64,000 bases of DNA from an uncultured Rhizobium sp. (GTDB lineage: Bacteria; Pseudomonadota; Alphaproteobacteria; Rhizobiales; Rhizobiaceae), in assembly GCA_945952045.1 (NCBI GenBank), contig CAMFHE010000021.1:34358-98357 (forward strand), in the 5' to 3' direction. Under the pieces are notes generated by a model, which saw only the letters and a list, made by a program, of their open reading frames with translations, was not told where the DNA came from and did not search any database. Each line of letters opens with the position of its first letter. Within the stretch, counting starts at the first letter, position 1. Made by a program: the position numbers and the translations under genes. Shown piece by piece: positions 44,137-53,123 of this stretch.

Positions 44137-45060
44137 TTGGAAAACATTCAACCGATCTTGCGGGATGAATCCGTTCCCGTTCACCCAGATCACGACCCGC
44201 GCCATCCGCTCGTCATCTTCGGCGATCACCGCTTCTGCGCGGGCGAATGTCTGGCGGTCAATCGAATGGCCGGCCCGCATATGCACAGCCAGGTCGAGCT
44301 CAACTTCGTGTTGTCTGGCCATATGACCTATTGGTTCGACGGTCGCGAACTGACCATCGACCATGGACGCCTTTGCCTTTTCTGGGGCATGATCCCGCAT
44401 CAGGTCATCGATCGGATGGAGGGCACGACCTTCATTTGCCTCTATATTCCGATGTCGGTCTTCCTGGGCCTGGCGAACCTCAAGCGTTTTCGCGACGCCG
44501 TCTTTCGCGGCGCCATGATTGAGGCCTTGGAAATCAGGCCCTACGATCGGGATATATTCATGCGATGGCGCGAGGAATTGCTGTCGGGGGACAAGGGGCT
44601 TACGGAGATCGTGCGAAACGAGCTTACGGCGCGCGTTCTACGGATCGAAAGAGACGGCTGGCGCGATCTGCGCCGGGAGGGAACGGCGATCGCGAGCTTC
44701 AGCGAGAGCGAAAGCGAGCGCTTCGACCACATCGAGCGCATGCTTCGGTATGTCGCCGAACATGCGCTCGAAGACATATCCGCTGAAGACGTCGGCCGCT
44801 CGATTGGTCTGCATCCGAACTATGCGATGACGATCTTCAAGCGGGCTGTCGGCCACACGATCAATCAGGCGATTACGCGGCACAGGCTGGACACCGCGCA
44901 ATCCTTGTTGATCTCGACCGATCTGTCGATCCTCGACGTCGCCTTCGAAAGTGGTTTCCGCTCTGTGTCGCGCTTCTACGAGGCGTTCGGTGAGCGTTTC
45001 TCGGATAAACCCTCCTCCTTTAGACGCCAGATGCGCTCGAAGGGGGCGCCGTCGCCGTGA
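44137..45060 (+). CDS. AraC family transcriptional regulator
   Basis: Predicted 307 aa starting at TTG 44137; no ATG occurs before residue 44, so the TTG is needed to keep the sensor cupin complete. N-terminal cupin (HMHSQVELNFVLSGHMTYWF) and C-terminal double helix-turn-helix (DISAEDVGRSIGLHPNY; FESGFRSVSRFYEAFGERF) are both present. Divergent from the galactoside operon with 151 bases between, so it is the probable activator, comparable in role to MelR or AgpT. The rare start and poor ribosome site suggest low expression. Confidence 0.92.
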   Translation: MENIQPILRDESVPVHPDHDPRHPLVIFGDHRFCAGECLAVNRMAGPHMHSQVELNFVLSGHMTYWFDGRELTIDHGRLCLFWGMIPHQVIDRMEGTTFICLYIPMSVFLGLANLKRFRDAVFRGAMIEALEIRPYDRDIFMRWREELLSGDKGLTEIVRNELTARVLRIERDGWRDLRREGTAIASFSESESERFDHIERMLRYVAEHALEDISAEDVGRSIGLHPNYAMTIFKRAVGHTINQAITRHRLDTAQSLLISTDLSILDVAFESGFRSVSRFYEAFGERFSDKPSSFRRQMRSKGAPSP

Positions 45061-45139
45061 ACAAGCGAGATGGGAAACCGCTATCCTACGCCGCGTAATT
45101 CCAGCGACCCGATCAAATCCTTGAAATCGGATGTGATCG

Positions 45140-46378
45140 TCAAAGATTGAGCAGGGTGTGCGCTACATTCGCCAAAACCCTGACACCAGCCACGCATTCT
45201 TCCTTAGAGGTGAACTCCGCCTCGTTGTGGCTTATTCCCCCGAGCGAAGGCACGAAAATCATTCCGGTTCGGTAAAGCCTGCTGATGTTGCAGGCGTCAT
45301 GCCCTGCTCCGCTGGCCATCCTTCGGTTGCTGAAACCAAGACCGGTCGTCACGTCCTCGATCAAAGATACGACAGGCTCCGGGAAGGGGGCCGGGGGAGA
45401 GTCGGCAATCATCTCGTACTGGACCGTTGTCCTGGTCTCCAATGCGATACGCTCACACTCTGCGAAGAAATTTTCTTCCATTTGCGCAATCGCCGGCGCG
45501 TCCGGATGTCGAAGGTCCAACGTGAACTCCGCCCGGGCCGCTACCGTGTTCGGACTTCCACCTGTGACAGCCATGGTGCCCATGGTTGAGCGAGCCTCCG
45601 GAATGCTCCGGCCAAGCGCGTCCGCGAACACGATCGCCCGAGAAGCAGACACCAGCGGATCCTTTCGCAATGCCATGGGAGTCGGTCCGGCGTGAGCTTC
45701 CTGTCCGGTGAACGCTATCCGATAGCGACGGAAACCTATTCCCCCGGTTACAACGCCAATGGCGACACCTTCTTCTTCAAGGATCGGCCCCTGCTCGATA
45801 TGCAGTTCCAGATAACAGTGCATCGGCGATCCGACCGGGTGGTTTCCCCTGCCCCACTTCATCGCGTCGAGTGCCGACCGGGTGGTTCGGCCATCCGGGA
45901 GTTTTTCTTCGAGTGCCTCGTCAAGCGCGAGCGCGCCCGTGAACACCGCAGAGCCCATCATCGGGGTGAGGACCGCCCCTTCCTCGTTCGTCCAGTTTAC
46001 GATGACAATCGGGCGATCCGTTTCAAGTCCCGCATCATTGAGGGCGCGAACAACTTCAAGACCGCCGAGAACGCCGAGAACGCCATCGAACCTCCCGCCC
46101 TTTGGCTGCGTGTCGAGGTGGCTTCCGATAACAAGCGGCTCGACATCCGTCCTGCCTTGACGGCGGGCGAACATGTTGCCGAAGGCGTCGGTGGAAACAC
46201 TCAAGCCGGCCTCCTCGCACCAGGACGCAAACAGCGATCGCCCCGCATCGTCTTCCCTTGAAAACGCCAGACGATTGGAGCCTCCGTTCGCGGTCGCGCC
46301 GATTTCCGCCATGGCGAGAATTGAAGCCCACAGCCGATCGGCACTCACGAAGGCGGCGATTGTCGATATCGAAGTCAT
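45140..46378 (-). CDS. M20 amidohydrolase (N-carbamoyl-L-amino acid hydrolase/allantoate amidohydrolase family)
   Basis: Predicted 412 aa. Zinc-binding residues follow the hydantoinase/carbamoylase pattern: IGSHLDTQPKGGRFDGVLG, NWTNEEGA, ELHIEQGPILE and ASGAGHDACNI, and the dimer contact GQEAHAGPTPM. Such enzymes hydrolyse N-carbamoyl amino acids, beta-ureidopropionate or allantoate, releasing ammonia and carbon dioxide. It is the last gene of the Liv/amide-type ABC operon, 55 bases after an aldehyde dehydrogenase across an 11-bp hairpin. A ureide or carbamoyl compound is therefore a good candidate for the transported substrate. Confidence 0.93.
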   Translation of the reverse strand: MTSISTIAAFVSADRLWASILAMAEIGATANGGSNRLAFSREDDAGRSLFASWCEEAGLSVSTDAFGNMFARRQGRTDVEPLVIGSHLDTQPKGGRFDGVLGVLGGLEVVRALNDAGLETDRPIVIVNWTNEEGAVLTPMMGSAVFTGALALDEALEEKLPDGRTTRSALDAMKWGRGNHPVGSPMHCYLELHIEQGPILEEEGVAIGVVTGGIGFRRYRIAFTGQEAHAGPTPMALRKDPLVSASRAIVFADALGRSIPEARSTMGTMAVTGGSPNTVAARAEFTLDLRHPDAPAIAQMEENFFAECERIALETRTTVQYEMIADSPPAPFPEPVVSLIEDVTTGLGFSNRRMASGAGHDACNISRLYRTGMIFVPSLGGISHNEAEFTSKEECVAGVRVLANVAHTLLNL

Positions 46379-46401
46379 GATTTTTTCCGCATCTGTCAGG
46401 C

Positions 46402-46426
46402 GTCGCTCCCGCTTTGCGGGAGCGAC
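46402..46426 (-). terminator. 11-bp perfect hairpin between aldehyde dehydrogenase and amidohydrolase genes
   Basis: GTCGCTCCCGC pairs with GCGGGAGCGAC around a 3-base TTT loop. It lies in the 55-base gap after the aldehyde dehydrogenase stop (46434). No T-run follows on the minus strand, so it more likely attenuates or protects the message than fully terminates it. Confidence 0.5.
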
Positions 46427-46433
46427 TTGTCCA

Positions 46434-47933
46434 TCAAAGAGCCACGCCCACCGATTTTACCTCGGTGTACAGCAAGATCGCCTCGTATCCCTGCTCCCTT
46501 CCCCACCCTGACTGGTTGAACCCGCCGAATGGCAGCGCGGGATCGATGACATGGTGGGTATTCACCCCGATCGTTCCGGCCTTGAGCTTTTTCGCCACCT
46601 TGTGTGCGCGGCTGACGTCGCGCGTGAAAACGCTGGCCGCAAGACCGTAGATCGAATTGTTCGCCTCGCGGACGATCTCCTCGAAGCCGTCGTCATCGAA
46701 GGTCGCGACGACCAGAACGGGGCCGAAAATCTCCTCGCGCACCACCGACATGTGCGGTTCGGTTTCTGTGAGGATTGTCGGTTCGAGGAAATAGCCCTCG
46801 GCGCCGAAACGGCCTCCGCCGCAAAGAAGCGTTGCGCCATCGTCCAGCCCAGCCTGGATATAGCCACGAACGCGATCGAACTGCTCCTGCGAGACAAGGG
46901 GGCCGATCTGCGTGGCGGGATCGAGGCCGACCCCGATGGTCATTTTGGCGGCGAAGTCCTTCAGGCCGGCGAGAATTGTCGGCGCGATGTCCTTGTGAAC
47001 ATAGAGCCGCGTACCAGCGGTACAGGTCTGCCCCATGTTGTAGAAGATGCCGTAACCGATCGCCGGGATCGCGACGGACGGGTCGGCATCGGCGAAAACG
47101 ATCATCGGCGATTTCCCGCCAAGCTCCAGCGACACCTTCTTCAGGTTGCCCTTGGCCGCATCGAGGATCTTCTTGCCGACCTCGGTGGAGCCGGTGAAGG
47201 CGACCTTGTCCACATCGGGATGGGCGGCGAGCGCCGCACCCGCCGTTTCGCCAAGACCGGTCACGACATTGAACACGCCGGCGGGAAAGCCGGCTTCCTC
47301 GACGAGCTCCGCAAGCCTCAGCGCCGTCAGAGGCGTCTGTTCGGCCGGTTTCAAAACGATGGTGCATCCGGCGGCAAGGGCGGGCGCGACTTTCCAGACG
47401 GCCATCATGAACGAGAAATTCCACGGCACGATCTGTCCGCAAACGCCGACCGGCTCGCGCAGCGTATAGGCGTGGAAAGGAGCACCCGACGACAGGGGGA
47501 TGGTTTGCCCCGTGATCTTGGTGCTCCAGCCCGCCATATAGCGGAGAAGTTCATAGGAGAAGGTCACGTCGCCCATCCGGGCGTCGGTAACGGGTTTGCC
47601 GTTGTCGAGCGCCTCCAGCTGGGCAAGCTCGTCTGCATGTTTCTCAACGAGATCGCCGAGCCGCCAGACGAGCTTGCCGCGGTCGGCCGGCGTCATCGTC
47701 GCCCACGGGCCATCGTCGAAAGCCTTGCGCGCGGCGGCGACCGCCTTGTCGATGTCTTCGGAAGCGCCATCCGGCACACGGTCGAAGATCATGCCGGTGG
47801 CCGGGTCGATGACGTCGATGGTCCTGCCATTCGCGGACGGAACCCATTGGCCGTCGATGAAAAGCTTCTTCTCCTTGGCGACGAACTTCGAGGCGTCCTC
47901 GCCGAGCCGCTTTACCGTGATGGGAGCGTTCAT
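46434..47933 (-). CDS. Aldehyde dehydrogenase family protein
   Basis: Predicted 499 aa, standard for NAD-dependent aldehyde dehydrogenases. Catalytic Glu in SLELGGKSPMIV, catalytic Cys in NMGQTCTAGTRLYV, NAD site VPWNFSFMMAVWK and FTGSTEVGKKI. An AGGAGG site precedes the ATG. It is closest by eye to the phenylacetaldehyde/betaine aldehyde group. Encoded 11 bases after a small monooxygenase in the Liv/amide-type operon, it probably oxidises an aldehyde released during breakdown of the imported amine or amide. Confidence 0.94.
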   Translation of the reverse strand: MNAPITVKRLGEDASKFVAKEKKLFIDGQWVPSANGRTIDVIDPATGMIFDRVPDGASEDIDKAVAAARKAFDDGPWATMTPADRGKLVWRLGDLVEKHADELAQLEALDNGKPVTDARMGDVTFSYELLRYMAGWSTKITGQTIPLSSGAPFHAYTLREPVGVCGQIVPWNFSFMMAVWKVAPALAAGCTIVLKPAEQTPLTALRLAELVEEAGFPAGVFNVVTGLGETAGAALAAHPDVDKVAFTGSTEVGKKILDAAKGNLKKVSLELGGKSPMIVFADADPSVAIPAIGYGIFYNMGQTCTAGTRLYVHKDIAPTILAGLKDFAAKMTIGVGLDPATQIGPLVSQEQFDRVRGYIQAGLDDGATLLCGGGRFGAEGYFLEPTILTETEPHMSVVREEIFGPVLVVATFDDDGFEEIVREANNSIYGLAASVFTRDVSRAHKVAKKLKAGTIGVNTHHVIDPALPFGGFNQSGWGREQGYEAILLYTEVKSVGVAL

Positions 47934-47944
47934 GGCTTTGCCTC

Positions 47945-48241
47945 CTACTTGCTCGAGATTTCGTTGCAGGTCACCAGCGTCACATCGCCATCCAGGATCG
48001 GCTTCGCGATCCCGAAAAAGCGCGCGACGACCTCGGAATTGTTGTGGCGATCCATGGCCGCCTGATCGACGAACCGCTCGTAGGTCGTGAACACCGAAGG
48101 ATCGGATCCGTCCTGTGAGATGTAGAAGCCGATGGTGTCCGGTTCGTTTGCGCGAACGTGTTCGGCCACTTCGAGCAGCGCCTGGGCCATCGTCTGCTCA
48201 TAGCCTTTGCGAGCCTTGATGACGGCAGTGATTGTGAGCAT
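47945..48241 (-). CDS. ABM-domain monooxygenase (YgiN-like)
   Basis: Predicted 98 aa, one antibiotic-biosynthesis monooxygenase domain: TITAVIKARKGYEQTMAQAL, then FYISQDGSDPSVFTTYERF. The fold is a dimeric ferredoxin-like barrel that can oxidise quinols or small aromatics without cofactor. A strong AAAGGAGAGG ribosome site precedes the ATG. Its role between the ABC transporter and the aldehyde dehydrogenase is unclear; it may oxidise the substrate or protect from a reactive intermediate. Confidence 0.87.
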   Translation of the reverse strand: MLTITAVIKARKGYEQTMAQALLEVAEHVRANEPDTIGFYISQDGSDPSVFTTYERFVDQAAMDRHNNSEVVARFFGIAKPILDGDVTLVTCNEISSK

Positions 48242-48277
48242 GGTCCTCTCCTTTGCGTATGTGCTTTGTCTGGATAT

Positions 48278-48991
48278 TCAGGCTGGAATGAACTCGTCGG
48301 CGAGGTCGGCGCCGTGCAGGCTTGCCGGATCGACTTCTCCCGACAGAAGTCCGCGCTTGATCAGCAGAACGCGGGTTGCGAGGTCGCTGATAAATTCGAG
48401 ATTCTGCTCGACGAGAAGGATCGAAAGCCCCCTGCTTCGGGCGAGCGCCTTCAGCCTTTCCTTCATTTCCTCGATGATCGATGGCTGTATGCCTTCGGTC
48501 GGCTCATCGAGCAGGATGAGCTTGGGCCGACCGCAGAGGCAGCGCGCAAGCGCGAGGATTTGCTGCTCGCCCCCTGAGAGGACGCCGCCAGCGCGGTCGA
48601 GAATGGGCTTGAGCCGCGGGAAGTCCTCAATGACGTCCTCGATGATCCGGCTGCCGTCGCGCGATCCCGCAGCGGCAGCGCCAACCCGCAGATTGTCCAT
48701 CACGCTGAGCGCAGGAAATATCTGGCGGCCTTGCGGAACGTAGCCGAGACCGGCCCTCGCACGCGCCGCCGGAGAAGTCTTGGTGATGGACGCCCCGCCG
48801 AATTCGATGCTTCCGGACGATGCGGGAATGTGACCCATGATCGTGCGCAACAGGGTGGACTTGCCCATGCCATTATGGCCCAGGATACCGACGAATTCGC
48901 CCGCGGCAATCGAAAGATCGACGCCGAAGATGATCGGGATGCGGCCGTAGCCGGATTTCAGTCCCGTGACTTTGAAGAATTCAGGCTGCAT
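48278..48991 (-). CDS. livF: Branched-chain/amide-type ABC transporter ATP-binding protein LivF
   Basis: Predicted 237 aa. Walker A GHNGMGKST, signature LSGGEQQILALARCL, Walker B LILLDEPTEGIQP, the LivF/UrtE pattern. Its start overlaps the LivG stop by 11 bases. With the urea/amide-like receptor of this operon, UrtE-like function is also possible. Confidence 0.95.
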   Translation of the reverse strand: MQPEFFKVTGLKSGYGRIPIIFGVDLSIAAGEFVGILGHNGMGKSTLLRTIMGHIPASSGSIEFGGASITKTSPAARARAGLGYVPQGRQIFPALSVMDNLRVGAAAAGSRDGSRIIEDVIEDFPRLKPILDRAGGVLSGGEQQILALARCLCGRPKLILLDEPTEGIQPSIIEEMKERLKALARSRGLSILLVEQNLEFISDLATRVLLIKRGLLSGEVDPASLHGADLADEFIPA

Positions 48992-49703
48992 GCTTTTTCC
49001 CCAGATACACGTCCCGGACGGCCTGGTCGGAAAGCACGGTTTCCACCTCTCCCTCGATCAGGATTTTGCCTTGGTGAAACACGGTGACCTGATCGGCGAT
49101 CATGCGAATGAACTGCATGTCGTGTTCGACCACGACCACGGTATGATGACGGTTGAGGTCCTTGATGATCGACGCCAGGCGCTCCACTTCCGCACCGGTC
49201 ATTCCGGCGGCGGGTTCGTCGAGCAGAACGAGCTTGGGATCGCTGGCGACGACCATGGCAAGCTCCACCAACTGGCGCTGCCCGTGCGCCATTTGACCGA
49301 GGATGCCTTGCCGCAGATCGGCTATCCCAACCCGGGTAAGCACCTCGTCGATGCGGCGTTCGCGGGCGACAAGGTTCTTTTCCGCACGCAGCGAAAGCCA
49401 GAGGTTTTCATGAACCGACAAGCCGTCGAAGAGGCTGGGGATTTGCGTCTTGATGCCCATGCCCGCGGCGGCGATCTCGTGGCGTTCGCGCCCGCCGACG
49501 TCGATACCGTCAAAGGTGATTGTTCCAAGCGTCGGCTTCTGCGTCCCGGTCAGACACCGGAAGAACGTGGTTTTGCCGGCACCGTTCGGCCCGATCAGGC
49601 AGCGCAGTTCGCCCTGGCGCAGCCGGAAGTTCACACCGTCAAGCGCCTTGACGCCTCCGAAGTGCATGGCGACGCCTTCGGCCTTCAGGATGATATCGCT
49701 CAT
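48981..49703 (-). CDS. livG: Branched-chain/amide-type ABC transporter ATP-binding protein LivG
   Basis: Predicted 240 aa from ATG 49703. Walker A GPNGAGKTTF, Walker B LVLLDEPAAGMT, H-loop VVVEHDM, and the LivG-typical KTQIPSLFDGLSVHENLWL. The signature region reads MAHGQRQLVELAM rather than LSGGQ, a variant common in UrtD/LivG-type proteins of urea and amide transporters. Overlaps livM by 4 bases. Confidence 0.95.
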   Translation of the reverse strand: MSDIILKAEGVAMHFGGVKALDGVNFRLRQGELRCLIGPNGAGKTTFFRCLTGTQKPTLGTITFDGIDVGGRERHEIAAAGMGIKTQIPSLFDGLSVHENLWLSLRAEKNLVARERRIDEVLTRVGIADLRQGILGQMAHGQRQLVELAMVVASDPKLVLLDEPAAGMTGAEVERLASIIKDLNRHHTVVVVEHDMQFIRMIADQVTVFHQGKILIEGEVETVLSDQAVRDVYLGKKHAA

Positions 49704-50737
49704 CGGATGGCCTCCTTTTGGGCCGCCGGTTGGGAATTGGCCGCCGGTCGCGCGCGCAAACCGGAAGCCATCCGAAGCAGGGCCGGCAAGATGCCGCCGG
49801 GAACGAAGACGACGAAAACGATGAGAATGATGCCGAGCACGATGCCGGGATCGATGATGCCGAGCTTGCCCAGCGCAATCGTGCCGATCTGAAGGAGAAT
49901 GCAGGCGGCGACCGGACCGAACAGCGTTCCGACGCCACCGACGACGACCCAAATCAGAACCTGGGCAGCCATGGAAAGGCTGAACACGGTCGGGCTGACG
50001 AAGACGACATTGGCGAACAACATGCCGGCGAGGCCCGCGATTGCCGCCGATATGCAGAACACCTGAAGCTTGAGGCGACGGGCATTGTATCCGAGAAGCT
50101 CGGCGCGCATCTCGTTCTCCCGCACGGCGATGACCGAGCGTCCGAACGGTGTGCGGATGAGATATTTGCAGAAGGCATAGACGGCGAAGAGGCAGAGGGC
50201 GGAAAGGACGAACATCGCGGAAGGGCTCAACATCGCGCCGCCGGGCCAGGTCAGCAGCGGCGTGCTGGGGATACCGTTGAAGCCGCCGAGCCGTGCCGAA
50301 CCGATGCGCCATGCATCGCCGCCCGTGCTGTTGATCAGCTTGAACAGGATGAGCGTCACGGTCAGCGTGATGACGCCGAGATAGACGTCGCTCAGCCGTC
50401 CATAAAAAATGAAATAGCCTAGCGCCGCGGCAAACAGCGCCGGAACGATGATGGCGACGAGCGCCGCAGCCGGTGTGTAGCCGAAGTTGATTGCGGCAAT
50501 GGCATAGGCGTAGGCGCCAAGGCCGAAGAAAGCCGACTGTCCGAAACACAATATGCCGCCATAGCCCCATAGCAACGCAAGGCTCAGCGCAAACACGGCC
50601 ATCGACACGTAAACCGTCGCATTGATCACGCTATAGAGCGGGCTGACAGCGGGAATGACGACAATGGCAGCAATGGTCGCAAGGGCGGCGAGCGCGACGT
50701 GACCCGTAGCCTGACGCGAAAAACTCAAGAAATTCAT
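49700..50737 (-). CDS. livM: Branched-chain/amide-type ABC transporter permease LivM
   Basis: Predicted 345 aa with eight or more membrane helices and the family motif GYGGILCFGQSAFFGLGAYA near residues 58-77, and VIAVRENEMRAELLGYNARR in the cytoplasmic loop. Overlaps livH by 4 bases. Forms the inner-membrane channel with LivH. Confidence 0.95.
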   Translation of the reverse strand: MNFLSFSRQATGHVALAALATIAAIVVIPAVSPLYSVINATVYVSMAVFALSLALLWGYGGILCFGQSAFFGLGAYAYAIAAINFGYTPAAALVAIIVPALFAAALGYFIFYGRLSDVYLGVITLTVTLILFKLINSTGGDAWRIGSARLGGFNGIPSTPLLTWPGGAMLSPSAMFVLSALCLFAVYAFCKYLIRTPFGRSVIAVRENEMRAELLGYNARRLKLQVFCISAAIAGLAGMLFANVVFVSPTVFSLSMAAQVLIWVVVGGVGTLFGPVAACILLQIGTIALGKLGIIDPGIVLGIILIVFVVFVPGGILPALLRMASGLRARPAANSQPAAQKEAIR

Positions 50738-51600
50738 GGTGCGCCTCTGAAGACACGGCCTGTGATTCCGGTGGGAAGAAGGCGGAGAAACACCGTTGCC
50801 GCGACAAGCAGGGCAACATCCCCGATCACGGGCGTGGTAAGATAGGTGGCGACGGTGTTGATGCCGCCGAGCAGCAGCGAGCTGATTGCCGTTCCGGCGA
50901 TAACGCCCGTGCCGCCGGTGATGACCGTGATGAACGCCTTGGCGACATAGGCCACACCCATCGTCGGCAAGACACCGGAGATCGGCGCGAGCAGACCTCC
51001 CGCCAGACCGCTTAAGGCCGCTCCGATGGCGAAGGTAATCGCATAGACCCGGGACGGTTCGATCCCGAGCGATGACGCCATCTCGCGGTTTTGCATCGTT
51101 GCCCGCGCGATCAGGCCGAGGGAGGTGAATTTCAGCAGCATATAGCCGCCGATGAAAAGCAGGCAGACAATGCCGAGAAGAACGAAATCATAGCCGCCGA
51201 CGCGGTAGCCACCGACCGCAAAGCTGCCGACGGGATTTGCGATGCCGACAACCCGGTTGCCGAAAAACGTCGTCGCGAGACCGATCAGCAGCAGGCTCAA
51301 ACCCCAGCTTGCCAGCATGGTGTCGACCATACGGCCGTAGAGCCGGCGCATGATCAGCCGTTCCACGACGATGCCCAGCAGACCGACAGAGATCGGGGCG
51401 ACCAGAAGCATGGCAATCCAGATGTTGATCCCGCCATTCACGGCGAAGATCGTCGCGAAGCCGCCCAGCATGATGAACTCGCCATGGGCGAGATTGATCA
51501 CGCGCATCATGCCGAAGATGACGGCGAGACCGACGCTGATGAGCGCAAGGTTCCCTACCGTTCCAGCGATCTGGAGCAGTATGACGATAAAATAGTCCAC
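50734..51600 (-). CDS. livH: Branched-chain/amide-type ABC transporter permease LivH
   Basis: Predicted 288 aa starting at GTG 51600 with a weak ribosome site. Family motif MMRVINLAHGEFIMLGGF near residues 30-47 and MQNREMASSLGIE in the loop. It lacks the long N-terminal extension of UrtB, so it is of plain LivH type. A hairpin (51621-51654) separates it from the receptor gene. Confidence 0.95.
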   Translation of the reverse strand: MDYFIVILLQIAGTVGNLALISVGLAVIFGMMRVINLAHGEFIMLGGFATIFAVNGGINIWIAMLLVAPISVGLLGIVVERLIMRRLYGRMVDTMLASWGLSLLLIGLATTFFGNRVVGIANPVGSFAVGGYRVGGYDFVLLGIVCLLFIGGYMLLKFTSLGLIARATMQNREMASSLGIEPSRVYAITFAIGAALSGLAGGLLAPISGVLPTMGVAYVAKAFITVITGGTGVIAGTAISSLLLGGINTVATYLTTPVIGDVALLVAATVFLRLLPTGITGRVFRGAP

Positions 51601-51620
51601 GTTTGGAAATCCCGAAGAGG

Positions 51621-51654
51621 AGACGTGCAGGACGGTCGCCCTGCCCGCACGTCT
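51621..51654 (-). promoter_or_regulatory. Intercistronic hairpin between amide-type receptor and livH
   Basis: AGACGTGC pairs perfectly with GCACGTCT; inside, AGG and CCT can extend the stem across a bulge. It lies in the 67-base gap after the receptor stop (51668). Same placement as the hairpins at 29748 and 42706. Confidence 0.5.
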
Positions 51655-51667
51655 ATTGCCTGGTCGA

Positions 51668-52885
51668 TTACTGAATGACGTATTGCTGGTTATCGTCAGG
51701 GTTCTTGAGCAGGTCGCACACGGCGGCCGTATCGGCAGGCGGCTGGTTCGAATAGCTCTCCAGGATTTCGAACTGATGATCCCTGACCTTGCCGATATGC
51801 ACGTCGGTCGCGCAATGATGGGTCTTGGGATCGATCGTGGAGGGGCCGCCCGGACCTTCGACGGTGGAGCCGCTTTCGATTGCCTCGATCACCTTCAGGC
51901 GGTCGATCGTATTGGCCTTCTTCACGCCATTCGCCCAGTGATGAACGGCGTTGTAGGTGGCGGACGCGTGCTCCGTGACATAGGGCGCGTTGTCGCCGAA
52001 CTTGGCGTGATAGCGCTTGACGAAAGCCTCGTTCGCAGGCGACCTGATCTCCTGGAAATAGCCGAAGGCCGCCATCACGCCATCGGATTCGGCAGGCGTG
52101 AGAACGATATGCTCGTTGCCGCCGCCGAAGGACGTCGAGACGATCGGGATCTTGCCGGCCATGCCCGCGGCTGCCCACTGACGGAAGAACGACATGTGAT
52201 TGCCGCCGACAAGCAGCGTGTAGACGACATCGGGCTTCTCGCTCTGGATCTTCTGGATCGCCGCATTGAAATCGGTGACGTCGAGCGGGAAGAATTCGGC
52301 GGCAATGACCTGCCCGCCGGCCTGCTCGGTATAGTCCTTGACCCACTTGGCGGAAATCTGGCCGTAATTATAGTCGGCGGCGAGGACGTAGACCTTCTTG
52401 CCGAAGTTTTTCACGGCGAACGGCATCAGCTTGCCGATGGTCTGGGCCGGGGTCGAGCCCGTGCAGAAGGTGTTACGGTCGCACACGCCGCCTTCGTAGA
52501 GAGGCGAATAGAAATAGAGGGTCTGGTATCGGTTGAGCAGCGGCCTGATCGCCTCGCGGGACGCGCTGGTAATGCCGCCGAAGACCGCCGCCGCCTGGAG
52601 GCTGGTCGCCGCTTCGGTGGCGAATTGCGTGTAGAGCTGGATATTCGATTGCGGGTCGTATTTCTGGACCGCGATCTGGCGGCCGAGGAGACCGCCCGCT
52701 TCATTGATCTCCGCGACCGCCAGGTCAAAGCAGGCGTCGATCGGCTGGCCGTAGATTTCAAGCCCGCCGGACAGGTCGTAGATGCTGGCGATCTTGATGG
52801 TATCGGCTGCATTCAGGCGGCTGACCCATGGCGCGGTCAGCGCGATCGCGGAGCCTCCGAGAAAAAGACGTCGTGAAATTTTCAT
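51668..52885 (-). CDS. Urea/amide-type ABC transporter substrate-binding protein (Peripla_BP_5)
   Basis: Predicted 405 aa from ATG 52885 with a GAGAGGG site. Twin-arginine leader (MKISRRLFLGGSAIALTAPW). The mature protein resembles UrtA/FmdD/AmiC-type receptors: IYDLSGGLEIYGQPIDACFDLA, YSPLYEGGVCDRNTFC, YNYGQISAKWVKDY and FFPLDVTDFNAAIQKIQSEK. Ligands in this family are urea and short amides. It heads an operon with livHMGF, a small monooxygenase, an aldehyde dehydrogenase and an M20 amidohydrolase, suggesting uptake and breakdown of a nitrogen compound. Confidence 0.93.
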   Translation of the reverse strand: MKISRRLFLGGSAIALTAPWVSRLNAADTIKIASIYDLSGGLEIYGQPIDACFDLAVAEINEAGGLLGRQIAVQKYDPQSNIQLYTQFATEAATSLQAAAVFGGITSASREAIRPLLNRYQTLYFYSPLYEGGVCDRNTFCTGSTPAQTIGKLMPFAVKNFGKKVYVLAADYNYGQISAKWVKDYTEQAGGQVIAAEFFPLDVTDFNAAIQKIQSEKPDVVYTLLVGGNHMSFFRQWAAAGMAGKIPIVSTSFGGGNEHIVLTPAESDGVMAAFGYFQEIRSPANEAFVKRYHAKFGDNAPYVTEHASATYNAVHHWANGVKKANTIDRLKVIEAIESGSTVEGPGGPSTIDPKTHHCATDVHIGKVRDHQFEILESYSNQPPADTAAVCDLLKNPDDNQQYVIQ

Positions 52886-53002
52886 GTGCTCACCCTCTCT
52901 TTTGTTTCCATAACTCAGGACGCACATCTCCGCTCCGGCCGACACATGTCGACCGGGTTTAAGTTCGTGGGTGACCACGCCTGCGAAGCTCGCGTGGAAA
53001 CT

Positions 53003-53030
53003 TTTATATATTCAATATTTTCCTTTTCAA
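53003..53030 (-). promoter_or_regulatory. Candidate sigma-70 promoter of the amide-type ABC operon
   Basis: On the minus strand TTGAAA (53025-53030) and TATAAA (53003-53008) are 16 bases apart, in a markedly AT-rich segment about 118 bases before the receptor start at 52885. A terminator for the upstream gene lies just behind it, so the operon needs its own promoter here. Confidence 0.45.
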
Positions 53031-53062
53031 GTATTTTTTGCGACAATCCCGCAGGGGCATCG

Positions 53063-53095
53063 AAAAAGGCGCGGAGCGGTTCACCGCTTCGCGCC
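53063..53095 (-). terminator. Intrinsic terminator of the AmiC-like gene
   Basis: On the minus strand a 12-bp stem (53084-53095 with 53068-53079, one G-U or mismatched pair, loop of four bases) is followed at once by five T (53063-53067). It lies 28 bases after the AmiC-like stop and separates that gene from the downstream receptor operon. Confidence 0.75.
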
Positions 53096-53123
53096 TCGCA
53101 TGATCAAGTGCAGGAAAGTGCAA

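Noticed and set aside
45111..45138. Terminator hairpin between the AraC and amidohydrolase genes
   Set aside because: GATCAAATCC and GGATGTGATC can pair with one mismatch, but the stem is AT-rich and weak and no T-run follows on either strand.
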